NCBI GenBank assembly: GCA_023055505.1
Contig: JALIRH010000074.1
Span: 1 to 64,000, forward strand
Reading direction: 5' to 3'
Source of the DNA: Callipepla californica brunnescens
Lineage: Eukaryota > Chordata > Aves > Galliformes > Odontophoridae
DNA: 64,000 bases
This document shows, piece after piece, positions 30,729 through 40,604 of the stretch; the stretch's first letter is position 1, and the number at the start of each line of letters is the position of its first letter. The notes under the pieces are model-generated. The model was not told the DNA's origin. It saw only the letters and a list, made by a program, of their open reading frames with translations, and did not search any database. Made by a program: the position numbers and the translations under genes.

Positions 30729-31403
30729 ATGAATCTCAGCCTGACTCTGTCCCTGGCCGTAACATTATGCATAGCTTTATTTGCCAGAGATAATCTTGGC
30801 CGTTTTAGCTTCTCTGGCCAGGTCGTGGACAAGGACAAAAAGGTGGGCCTTCCAGTGGAGCAGCTGCCTGGGGACACCAAGCACCAGGCTTCAAACTTGC
30901 CCTGTAGGCTTGGTCTTTCCCAGTGCCCCACATGGGTCCGGTACAGGGTCAGCAGGGTCGTCAGCGCAGAGGGCCCGAAGAAGCAGCCCATGGTAACAGA
31001 TCAGAAGGCCTTCACGTGGCCCTGCTTGCCGGACTTTGCAACATATCCCATCTGGATCTGGAAAATGGCCAGCAGAAAGATCGTCCCAGAGGGGAAGCTG
31101 CCTATCGACCCTGCGCACCAGGCTTCACACTGGCCCTGGAGGATCGGCCTTTCCTCCTTCCGCAGATGGGTGTGCTCCTGGATCTCCCAAGACCTCCTTA
31201 CAGAGGGCCAGAAGCAACAGCCCCTGGACGCGGAGCGTAAGGCATTCAACTTGCCCTGCATCGTGGACAGATTCTGGGAGTACTTTGCCCAAGGAGCATT
31301 TCCCCGTCTCTGTATAGAGGGATCCTTAATCATCTTCATTGTCCATCTGTGGAGGCTGTTCATGGCCTTTGGTGAAGAGCGTGAGGAACTGCTGAACAGA
31401 TGA
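30729..31403 (+). CDS. Two-module Trp/Pro-rich repeat protein, copy A''1 (224 aa)
   Basis: Intact frame, the only family gene in truncated unit 3. In the variable sites it matches the first copy (HWPW, DAER, ELLNR), while the surrounding unit is otherwise closest to A'. It has a private E-to-G change in PEEKLP (PEGKLP), at the junction of modules 1 and 2. Poly(A) signal at 31,516. Confidence 0.58.
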   Translation: MNLSLTLSLAVTLCIALFARDNLGRFSFSGQVVDKDKKVGLPVEQLPGDTKHQASNLPCRLGLSQCPTWVRYRVSRVVSAEGPKKQPMVTDQKAFTWPCLPDFATYPIWIWKMASRKIVPEGKLPIDPAHQASHWPWRIGLSSFRRWVCSWISQDLLTEGQKQQPLDAERKAFNLPCIVDRFWEYFAQGAFPRLCIEGSLIIFIVHLWRLFMAFGEEREELLNR

Positions 31404-31515
31404 GCCCTAGAAACAGACTGACACCTTTGGGGACACACGGTTTCACCCTTGGGAATACTGCTTGCCTGACCACAGTTAACAGAGCAGGCAAAATACTGTG
31501 TAATGAAATATGCGT

Positions 31516-31521
31516 AATAAA
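31516..31521 (+). terminator. Poly(A) signal of gene A''1
   Basis: Conserved AATAAA and downstream T/G-rich element. Confidence 0.55.
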
Positions 31522-31637
31522 ATAAAGGAGAGACATTGTGCAAAACTTGCTTGATTGCTTGAGCTGTGCGCAGACAAGGCAGAGTTATTAACTTCCTGAA
31601 GAACAGATCCTTCAATCCGCCTAATTGTATCAGTATT

Positions 31638-32715
31638 TTACACATAGGCCTGGACCTTGCACCTTTTGAGCGTTGACAGCCCATCCTCTTTCACCTAGGT
31701 AGGCGGTTAATGAATCTGCCGCCTCTCCTACCGCCTCCAGTGGGTCGGATGCTAATAGGGGATCATTGGTGTAGCGGTACTAGCCTCCCCATGTAAGTGC
31801 AGATTGATCTTGCGATTCCTCAGCGATCGGAATACTAAAAAATGCATTTGCCAAATCCAGGACACAATGATAGGTTTTGATTCCCCTACTGAGTGCGTCC
31901 ATTAGGGAAGCAATATTGGGTACGGCCGCATGGATGGGCGGTGTGACCTTATTCAGTTCCCTATAATCCACCGTCATTCTCCATCTTCCATCCCAGTTTT
32001 GCACTGATGGCCGTATGGGGGAATTGTATGGGCTGCGTGCAGGTCTTATAATGCCTACTTTTTCTAGTTCCTGCACTGTCCTTGCTATTTCTTCTTGTCC
32101 CCCCGGGAGTCTGTACTGTCCTACATTAGTAACCTCGCGCGGTTTCGGCAAACAAATGGGCTCATGTTTCGCATGGCCCCTCAATATTGTCAGCATCGCC
32201 CGGATACTAATGTACCTTTGCCTAAGCCTGCACTCTGCCACAGTCGTCTGGAGAGCCAGACCCCATAAAATGTCTGTGCCCAAGATGTATACTGGGACTG
32301 GGGCAATTGACACTTCATACTCCCGGGGTGGGAGACGCCCAACCCCCAATTTCAACCATGTTTGGGTGACCGGAATGGTCTGTCCCCCAAACCCACCAGT
32401 CATCACTCTATTGCCCCTAAATTTGGACGAATCTCCATATATAAACCAGTATCTGCACCAGTATCCACTAGAGCCATTACTTTTTGAACATCTGTTTCCG
32501 ACCAGAACATTGATAACTCTACATAGGGCCTCCGGTCCCATCTGGAGGCCCTGAGGGAAGCAGTGTCCTTCGTCATTCCATGAATTTTGCCAGATCCAGA
32601 TCTTTTACCACAGGTGGCTCAGGCATCATAGCCCGCGACAGCTGTGAATGTTTTTTCCTTCTGTTTGGTATTATAAAATCAGCTAAATTCCAGGTTGTGG
32701 TAGGCGCTTCCTGTA
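31638..32715 (-). mobile_element. Endogenous retrovirus fragment, sub-unit A'', truncated
   Basis: RT and protease region only (frame 32,541-31,780). Like A', the protease-RT frame is uninterrupted, but the segment coding LVDTGAE has a local change near 32,445 ('aaccagtatctgcacc') that disrupts the motif region. Gag is lost at the 32,715 breakpoint. Confidence 0.85.
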
Positions 32716-33240
32716 GCAGGCCTTCCTGTAGGCAGGCATGCACACTGGCCTCGGTACCAAACTTCCTTGCAGTTTTGACAGAATTGTGCTACTCTCTCTT
32801 TAGGTTCGCTACGTTGTTTGGTCACAAGTTGAGAGTAAGTGGCTTCTAGGTTTCACTAGCTTTGTTTCTCGCTACATCTCAGGTGTGGCAAAGCAGCAAA
32901 CACAGCGCTCGTTAGCACACTGGTTGTCATTGTCCCCTAACACTGGTGTTTGAAGGAGCTTTTCCTTGTGATCTGATGCAGGTCAAAAAGGGCAGATGAC
33001 TGAGCTGCATGGCAGCAGCTCACGTTCTGGGGCCTTGCCCTGTACTATCTGGTCCCAGCCCCAGGAAGGGGATGCGTGTCTTCCCTGTCCTCCCCAGCAC
33101 ATAGGTGCCTGGGAGCAGTTCTGCAGGAGGCAGCTCTCCATGCTGGTGAGGTGCATCCCAAAGCAAACCTCCCAGCTGTACTTTGGGCTGCAAAACTTTC
33201 TGGTACTTAAGTTCTGCAGTACTGAATGAACTCCGAAGAA
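32716..33240 (+). repeat. Right-end piece of the repeat unit, joined to truncated A''
   Basis: From about 32,731 the sequence matches 14,489 onward, the part of the unit just after the CpG island, and continues to about 14,960 with rising divergence. The join at 32,715-32,731 has about 15 bp of filler resembling the flanking 'cttcctgtag', typical of end-joining with a templated insertion. No gene seen. Confidence 0.85.
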
Positions 33241-33399
33241 TGTGTGCTTCGCACCGGTGCCTGCTTTGCACTACTGCTTGGACTCTGATGCTGACAATGA
33301 GACATATATGTGTGTTACATATGTGTATGACATAAATGAGTGTTAGTGAATTAGAACCTTGGAAGTGCAGAAGCACTTGTAATCCCACTGAGCAGCTGG

Positions 33400-33665
33400 T
33401 TTACATCACAGCATGGAGGGCATCAGTGCACAAAAAGAAGGGACTCGTTCATGAGAAATGCTGTGCTCCAAATGGGAGGACAGAAGGGAGCAGAGCAAAC
33501 TTCACCTACACTGCAGTGCATTGGCCCTGTCTCCACATGACTGTGGTTTGCAGGTGGCTCCTACATGAGAAAACCAGTCTCCAGTCAACTGATGTACTCA
33601 GATGGCGGCAGCTTTTACACAAAGGTGAATGGATTTAGACCAGGTGATGTACATAGGTGGGTGAT
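33400..33665 (+). repeat. Older, diverged scrap of the repeat unit
   Basis: Matches 12,150-12,335 and then jumps to match 12,616-12,675, so it lacks about 280 bp present in the young units. Divergence is clearly higher than between units 1-3, so this is either an ancestral flank or an old copy. Beyond 33,665 I see no more similarity to the array. Confidence 0.75.
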
Positions 33666-34015
33666 TACTTCTTGCATGTTGAGCCTGGTTCTGGCCAGAT
33701 AGTAGCTCCAAGTCCTATGAATCCCGTGTGTAGCCACGCTTGCCTTATTAACAGCGTGGTTGGAAGCCATGGTTGTAGCTTCCTGCAGGGAGCTATGTCT
33801 CCACGCTGTGCTTCCCTGCTCCCAGCCCTCGTGCTTTAGAAGGACCAGCAGTGAGTGCCTGGGGTGAGTGAATGCAAATTCCAGAGTAAATTCACCACAG
33901 AAATTTAATTGTGAAGATTTCTGGACTCAGTAATGAATCAGTTTTAGTTTTTGAAGTAAATTAAAAAAATACATACGTTCTTTCTGTTTATGCCTTTGAC
34001 TTATTTTTATTCTAG

Positions 34016-34179
34016 ATCTAGCTATTAAATTGTTTGGGAGATGCCTCAATAAAGGGTTCCTTGCAACCACTGACAGTGCTGAAGTGAGAGACAAAGGTAG
34101 TCTCAGAGAACAACTGCTGCAGAGGACTGGGCTGTCAGAACACAGGGAAACAGAAACAAGCAAAATATGGGGTAGTTGG
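34016..34179 (+). other. Candidate noncoding exon (splice signals only)
   Basis: A polypyrimidine tract and AG (ttatttttattctag) at 34,015 and a strong donor (gg|gtaagtg) at 34,180 bound 164 bp. No conserved reading frame is recognisable. It could be a 5' untranslated exon of RAB3B, a noncoding RNA exon, or chance. Confidence 0.2.
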
Positions 34180-36924
34180 GTAAGTGCAAGGTGCCCCTTT
34201 GTGTGCCAAGTGGGGCAGCTGTCAATTGTGTGGGTCGTGAGAAAGGATTTGCAAACTGCTGCCTAGAATAGGTGGCTGCAGCTTATTTCCAGCTCTGAGT
34301 TTGCCCAGGTGTTTCAGCACACTCCATATGGCTGTGCAATGTAAGCCAAGATAGCAAAGGGGGCTTCACCCGTTTTCTTGAGAAGTACATCAGAGATGAA
34401 ACTGGCCTTCAGGTCATAGTAAGTATGAGAAAGAGGACTGAATTCCATTACGCTTTTCTGGTCTGAATCTGGAGTAAGGATTGCTTTAAGGCGGTTATTG
34501 CCATACAGATGTGCTGTAAGATGGTTGCATTTACACATCCAGCTGTAATCACAGCACGGTAGAAGTTAATCCAGGCTGCGTGCAGAACATGCAGGTGCAT
34601 TTCAGGTGCTCTGTGGTTCTATTTCCTTCCTACAGGGAAGTAGGGCATAACAATTCCTGCCTGAGGTTTCACATCCACTTCTAGAACATCTCAGGAAATC
34701 AAAGTTTAGATTAGCCTAGATGAATTCTCTTTATTAAATGTTAAACAGATCACTTCAATAATCCGCTTTTACCTCAGTATCTGTTACTAACTCAAATACT
34801 TTTTTCTTTGCTTTGCATGCTGCAGGGCTTTCCCCTCTCCTTCCAGTGAAGGAAGTTCAGACCTTCACACAGCAGTGTGTTTGTAGTCTAATCTATGTAC
34901 TCATAATTGTCTTACATAATATTCTTGTTATCCATCCTTATCATAAGCATAGTAATCCTTTTGCTTCTGCATTACAGGTTTAACAGTGACTGCTCTTGAT
35001 TCTTGTAACTCATAGAAAAGCCTCCATCTGTTTCATGGATTATAGATCTAAATTGGTAGCTTGCTGTACTTATTAGCAGTTATGTTATTTGCTCATAGTG
35101 TGTTTTGTGCTTCTGATAAATCTCTCTTGTAGACCTCGCATATAAGACCTTAAGGTCCTGGCTTTATTTCCTTTATGAGCTTTCATCTTAGAAAGGCATG
35201 TGTTGGCTGTAAAATTCCATTAGTAGATAGTGATCTGATTCAGAATTTAGTTCAATTCCCGAACTAGGAAAAAACCCCAATAGTTTATTTTTTCAGATGA
35301 TAGAGCATATGCAGGAAAGGATTTTTATGATAGAGAGTTGACTTACAAGTTTACCTTGTGATTCGGAATATCTTTAATGTAGACATACTTCTTAATAATT
35401 TTTGGGGGGAAAAAAAACCCCAAAACGTTAAGTCTGTTGAAAAGAGATTATGCTGCGTGTCAGTAGTGTCTCTTGTGGATTACTGCTGAGTTCTGAGCAG
35501 AAGGGATGAAGGAGTGTTTTGGTTTGGGTGCTTTTTGTTTCCTCCCTACCATGTACCTTACAGCACGGTTTCTGTCATCGTTTGTATCATTCTCAGAGCT
35601 GTCTCCAGTGCTCCTGACCACGTTCCTGTGAGCCTTGGCAGACTGGTGATCCATTTGTCTGTAGCACTGTGTGTTGACTACAGTACTATGTAATTCTATT
35701 TCTGCCCCTACCTTTATTTAGCCTCGCTATTTCTGCTTTTAAGTGAGTGTCTCTAGTAATCTTTTCCTTCCACATATGACAGTGAGTCTGGATAGCCAGA
35801 AGTCAAACAGGTACAGCTGTGCTTGTGACTGTGCCTCTTCTCTTGTTGCATGCTGTTATTGCTTACTCTTTTTTTTTTTCTGTTCTTTGTTGGGCTGATC
35901 CTGAGGGCAGAAGTAGAAAGATGGAAGTAAGAAAAGGGAGGTTCTGACTGTGAATTCGGATGATTAGATGATGACGAAACAGGCAAGCAATTGTTTTTAA
36001 ATTGACACTGCTGTATGACACAGAGCATTTGTGGTAAAAGTCAGTTTGGGCTTTAAACATAAATCAGTGACAAATATCAAATGATGTTGTCAGTGTTAGA
36101 ATTCCACAGCATGTGTAATTATACAGAGTGCGTAGATTCATCGTGTTAATATTGCAGATGCTTCTTTCTGTGTAGTTTTAAGCAAAAGTTCCATCGATGT
36201 GAGCCTGTTCCCTTGTTAAATGGGGTGTTGGAGGGCAGGCGAGGAGACTCTCCTGAGGGCAGTTCAGACTCCATCCTCACAGTGTTGTGAGAGAGTGGGA
36301 CATGGAAACAGCTTTGTCTTTGAGCAGCTATGCATGGTGGCTGATAGACAGACACCTGTACTTCCAAACTAGTGATCAGATGTATCGTTTCTGGTCTGTG
36401 AGCAGATCGAGAAGAAGAGCTCTCAATGAGTTTGAAGCCATAATTATAAGGACTGAAAACAGCCGAGGTCAATTGTTGTTTTTTTTTTGTCTTTTTTCCC
36501 CTGTAAATAAATTCATGGTGAGATACATCATTTGATTTCTGTACAACGCCATCAACTTTGGACTGGTCACATACTGCCTATAGTTGTCTATAGGCTGTAA
36601 ATATTGCAGAACCAAGGTGGCAGTGATCACTGTTATGGATTTGTCAGAGCAGTGTCATTTTGATGGTTTGTGTTGTTCTACAAAACCTTTAGGTTCTTAA
36701 CCACTATGTTAGTTGCAAACTGAAGACCAGAGCTATGTGGAGCCACCCCTCTGACATGTGTCAGTGAGCACTGAAAGCCGTGAGAGCTGCTTTCCGATGG
36801 CGGTGTCTCAGGGCCATAGGCTTCTTTTTGTAAACTGTATTAGAACAAGGAGGGAAATAAAGGCAGGAGAGACACCTTGACTGAGAAAGGTGTTCTTTGG
36901 TGGCTGATAAGCTCCAGTTAAGAT

Positions 36925-37195
36925 GTTATTGCATGAGTTTTAGGCTGAGATGTGATGGCCTTCAGTTGCACCAGGGAAGGTTCAAGTTGGATATTAGGAA
37001 AAATTTCTTCTCAGCAAGAGTAGTGATGCAGTGGCACAGGCTGCCCAGGGAGGTGGTAGGGTTGCTGTCCTTGGAGTTGTTCCAGAACAATGGCAATATG
37101 GCACTGAGAGACACAGTCAGTGGGCATGCAGGTGTGGGCTGAGGTTGGACTGGGTGATTTTAGAGCTCTTTTCATACCTTTGTGGTTCAATGACC
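36925..37195 (+). mobile_element. CR1 LINE 3'-end fragment
   Basis: Contains typical CR1 tail sequence such as 'ttggatattaggaaaaattt', 'gcacaggctgcccaggga' and 'ggttggactgggtgat', ending near the characteristic 3' terminus. CR1 is the dominant avian LINE. 5'-truncated, as usual. Confidence 0.85.
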
Positions 37196-39958
37196 TTCCT
37201 CCCAATGGCACAGTGACTGCCATCCCACTGCTCAGTGCCCTGTGCTTGGCTTCCCCAGTTGTGCTGCATCAGGAGCTGAACCAACTTTAAAAACCAGCCC
37301 AGCAGAACAGAAGTTGAAATAGGAATTATTTTCAGCTGGGATCTGCCTGATATCTGAACCGGGTAATTGCAGAGTCCTGACAAGGGAAAGCCTGGAGCGG
37401 CAAGAGAGTGAGAAGAAGGTGGGGATAAGGATTAGGAAAAAGATACTGTGAGGCTTGGCTTGGGGATCTGAGCACAAGTTCTAGGGCAGCCCTCTGAAGG
37501 CTTTCAGCAGCTTCAGTAATGATGTGCGATCAGGAATTAGTACTGCCGCCCTTCCAGTTTCACTTCAGTGATCAGAGGAGGAGGAGCAGGAAGGAAGAGT
37601 CAAATTCAAGCAAGGAGATGGAATTCTCTTTGAAATGTTTGTGCTCCAGCACTGCCTGTGATGTTACAGAACCTGCAGCATCTCCAGCACAGCCCAGCTG
37701 TCAGTGCCAGGCAGCGAGAGCCGTGCTTCTATGACAACTGCGCCGCATCCTCTGCAAGTATCCTCTGATCTTATTTTCTGTATTGTGCCTCTAACAAAGC
37801 TGCTTCAGCTGGCTGCGTTCCGTAATTGCTTTTTTAACTGGGATTGGAGATTGGCATTTGTAGCCAGGTATGCTTTTGATTAGAGGAATCTAGGGGGCTC
37901 ATGGAAGCAGCAGTGTGTCATTTAAAAGATTGGCTTGGAGTTTGCAGGTGGTTTCCACAAAGGTGGTGATAGGAAGAAGACAGTGAGTGGGAAAACTTCT
38001 TCATGGAATTCCTACCTCTAAATCTTTAAATTGCCCAGCTTTGCATAATGAAGACATCTCACTTTTCCACTCACGGAGACTCGAAATGGAGAAGTGGAGG
38101 TTGTTTTTTTTTTTTTCTTGTTATCAAGTGCAGGTGTGCTGTCAATGGCACTTGTGGAATTATATTTCTGTGTGGGGAAAAGAAATTATTCTGAGAACTT
38201 TGCACTGTCCTCCATCTCAGTGATGGCACAAATCAGCTAATCTGGATTCCTGATTTCTGCATCTGAGATTTCTAAGATGTGAGCTGAGGCAGTGAATACC
38301 TGAGCCTGAGTATGTGCAAGGAAGTCAGCTCGATACTGAGATGAGATAAGAATCACAAGAACTGAATAGAAGAGTACTTTTCTGAAGTGCTGGGTCGTTT
38401 TGGAGTGCTTGCGAAGGACTGACAGGCAGCTGATGTTAAGAATTATGTGTTTCAGGGCTCTATTATATCCTGCAGAGATCTGGTGGTGGGAAGATGTGAC
38501 TGCGTGCAGTGCAGCCGTTGGGTATTGAGCTGCTGCTGGAGCTCTTCACAGCTGTCCTCATGAATACAGCCTGTGAAAGATCCATGTGGACCTTTCTGCG
38601 TGAGAATGTTGCACATGTTTAATCAGAGATAAAGCAAAAACAGCTCAGTTTAAACTTAAATGAAACATACACAACAGTTTGTTTTCCCTCTGCTGGGAAT
38701 TTAATTTAAATTGGGATGCCAGCTTAACCTGGCCTTGGACAGTGTTTTGGGGTTTATAGCTGTTTAAATGCAATGGATTTTAAACACATTTTTTCAGCAA
38801 GTGAAATCCAATGTGTGAGTGTGCTTTGATAAGAAAATGGACAAGGAGCTGCTTATCAGATCTGAGCTGTTGCTGCCCATTTGCAGAAAGCCGTGACTGC
38901 TTATAAGGAGCCATATCTTCATCTCTTTGACACTGGATAGATTTTGAAACAGCATTGGAGATCAAAACTGGCATGCTGCAGGGTGAGACTTCCTTTCTCT
39001 CCCCTCTGTAGTTGGTTCAGTCTATGTTGTTGCCCTCTTCTATGGTACAAATAGGGATGAAAAGGTAAAGGCTTGCCTTGTCTTGCTGTGTTTTGGAGCT
39101 GTGAAGTTATGTCAACCCAGAGTTGCTTGGTGAGTTGCAGCTGTGTTGAAGTTCCAGACTCTGCCATTACTTTTTGTTTCCTTAATCCAGCTTAGGATCA
39201 CAAGAAGAGGGGGAATCTGAGTCTGCATCTGTCCCCTGCACTCACTCATGTCCCCAGCTCTCTGCTCCCTGTAGCTGAACTAAAGGGATCATCTACGTTT
39301 AGAAATACTGCCTGCAGTGGTTTATGCATGTTCTGTTTAATTGCTGTCTTGAGAGTGGGTATCTCTTAGATGGATTTAAAGTTGTTAGGTGAAATTCCTT
39401 TTGTCAGCTGATGTTTCATCTTCTCCTGTTGTTCTGATTTTATTTTGTTTTAAATCTGTGAATACAGAGGGTGGAACTTTTATGAGTATTATAATGATGG
39501 TGGTGCATGAGCTAAAAATGCAGATTTTCCCTAGTAATCTTAAAAAGAATTGCTTAGTTTCACCTGCCTCGTGGCTGCTCCATGGTCTACGTAGCTGGAT
39601 GTGATGTCGGAGATTTTAGTTCTTGTTGCAGTACTTATTTATGGGAGCAACCTGCCACTGGAGTAAAGAGTGCTGTTTCCCCAGCACTGTCAGAACAGTC
39701 TGCAAGAGCCATCTGTTAGTCTCCTACATACAAAGCAGTGCAACAGGTGTATTTCTTGGATCTGGGAATCTTGGAACTGCGAGTGGATAGCAGAAATTTA
39801 TAGACATCATTTACAAGAAGTTGTCAAGGTATGTTGCTTTCTTCAGCAGATGTAGCACTTATCTTGTTAGAAAGAAGAGAAATAAGCTAAACATATGGTA
39901 TGCAATTAAGGAAAACAAGTCCTGAACTGTCCTTTTACAGTGTTTGTCTTTTTTTCAG

Positions 39959-40186
39959 ATGGCTTCGGTAACAGATGCCAGATACAGGCAGAAAGATACT
40001 TCGGATCAAAATTTTGATTACATGTTCAAACTTCTGATCATTGGCAACAGCAGCGTGGGTAAAACATCCTTCCTCTTCAGATACGCCGATGACACTTTTA
40101 CTCCAGCCTTCGTCAGCACAGTGGGAATTGACTTCAAAGTGAAAACAGTTTATAGGAATGACAAGCGGGTGAAACTGCAGATTTGG
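39959..40186 (+). CDS. RAB3B: RAB3B first coding exon (residues 1-76)
   Basis: Small GTPase of the RAB3 group, which controls docking and exocytosis of secretory and synaptic vesicles. The ATG immediately follows a 'tttttttcag' acceptor; the exon ends after Trp76 at a consensus donor (tgg|gtaagt), the conserved RAB3 boundary before DTAGQE. Visible: P-loop GNSSVGKT (29-36), switch I with Thr54 in STVGIDF. RAB3B is preferred over A, C and D because of MASVTD at the start, DDTFTPAF and KRVKLQIW. Residues 7-15 (ARYRQKDTS) differ from mammals, as is usual in this variable N-terminus. Later exons (switch II, NKxD, C-terminal prenylated cysteines) are not in the window. A noncoding upstream exon must exist. 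Confidence 0.93.
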
Positions 40187-40479
40187 GTAAGTGCCATCAT
40201 TTTCAAAAACATTTTATATCTTTGCTGGGTTTAATATAAAAGCAAAAAAACAGCTTGCTTGAAGATTAGATTGTTTTGTTGTTGTTCTTAATATAGATTT
40301 TATTGTTTGTATGTTTTGTGTGGGTTTTTTTTTTCTCTTTATTCCTGCAGCATAGCTTAGTAAGCTTTCACTGTATTGCTGTCTCAGTTGACTGATGGGA
40401 CTCTTGATTTGGTCTGAAGCTGATGCTCTTCGGTGTCAGGGGTCATATTATTAAACTGAAGCAAAACCCAAAGCAAATC

Positions 40480-40545
40480 ATAGAATCATAGGGGTTGGAA
40501 GGGACCTCTAGAGATCATCAAGTCCAACCTCCCAGGAGGAGCCTT
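40480..40545 (-). mobile_element. CR1 LINE 3'-end fragment
   Basis: The 'catagaatcatagg', 'ggttggaagggacctct' and 'tcaagtccaacctccc' blocks are the reverse complement of the CR1 3' end. Confidence 0.8.
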
Positions 40546-40576
40546 TTTGTAGAACCTTTTGAGTGAGCACTTGTAG

Positions 40577-40604
40577 GTAATAAATAAATAAATAAATAAA
40601 TAAT
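40577..40604 (+). repeat. (AATA)n microsatellite
   Basis: About six to seven tandem copies of a four-base unit, next to the CR1 fragment. Confidence 0.9.

Larger units (their letters stand above)
29529..32715 (+). repeat. Sub-unit A'' of unit 3, truncated
   Basis: Copy of 14,701-17,887, offset 14,828. It contains the 2-module gene and about half of the ERV fragment, then stops abruptly in ERV sequence at about 32,715. The 3-module gene, decayed multi-module gene and all of the following sub-unit B, including its CpG island, are missing from this third unit. Confidence 0.93.
1..33665. repeat. Tandem segmental-duplication array, about 15 kb repeat length
   Basis: Long stretches recur at nearly 100% identity with offsets of 14,995-14,996 bp (unit 1 to unit 2) and 14,828 bp (unit 2 to unit 3). 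The offset changes are explained by three indels: a 692-bp tandem duplication near 20.4-21.8 kb, 109 bp kept near 25.2 kb, and a 969-bp deletion near 25.79 kb. Inside each unit, two sub-units (A and B) are related with an offset of about 7,511 bp. The array ends in a truncated third unit and then an older diverged scrap. The very low divergence implies recent duplication, ongoing homogenisation, or both. Confidence 0.95.
33666..39958 (+). other. Single-copy region upstream of RAB3B coding exon
   Basis: AT-rich unique sequence with no supported protein gene and no CpG island. It contains a CR1 fragment (about 36,925-37,195), several T-runs (35,868; 36,479; 38,104) and a candidate noncoding exon (34,016-34,179). 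Because the RAB3B ATG sits directly at a splice acceptor, at least the right end of this region is probably intron between a noncoding first exon and the coding exon. Confidence 0.6.

Noticed and set aside
1..33665. CRISPR array or bacterial-style operon
   Set aside because: The repeats are kilobase-scale duplications and in-gene protein modules with introns, CpG islands and CR1 nearby; nothing prokaryotic is present.
39944..39958. Upstream extension of the RAB3B frame by five residues (TTG start)
   Set aside because: These bases are the polypyrimidine tract and AG of the splice acceptor; the ATG at 39,959 matches the RAB3 N-terminus.
39959..40186. Assignment to RAB3A, RAB3C or RAB3D
   Set aside because: RAB3C has an extended N-terminus and DDSFTSAF; RAB3A and RAB3D have Ser where this exon has Thr in DDTFTP; MASVTD and KRVKLQIW favour RAB3B.
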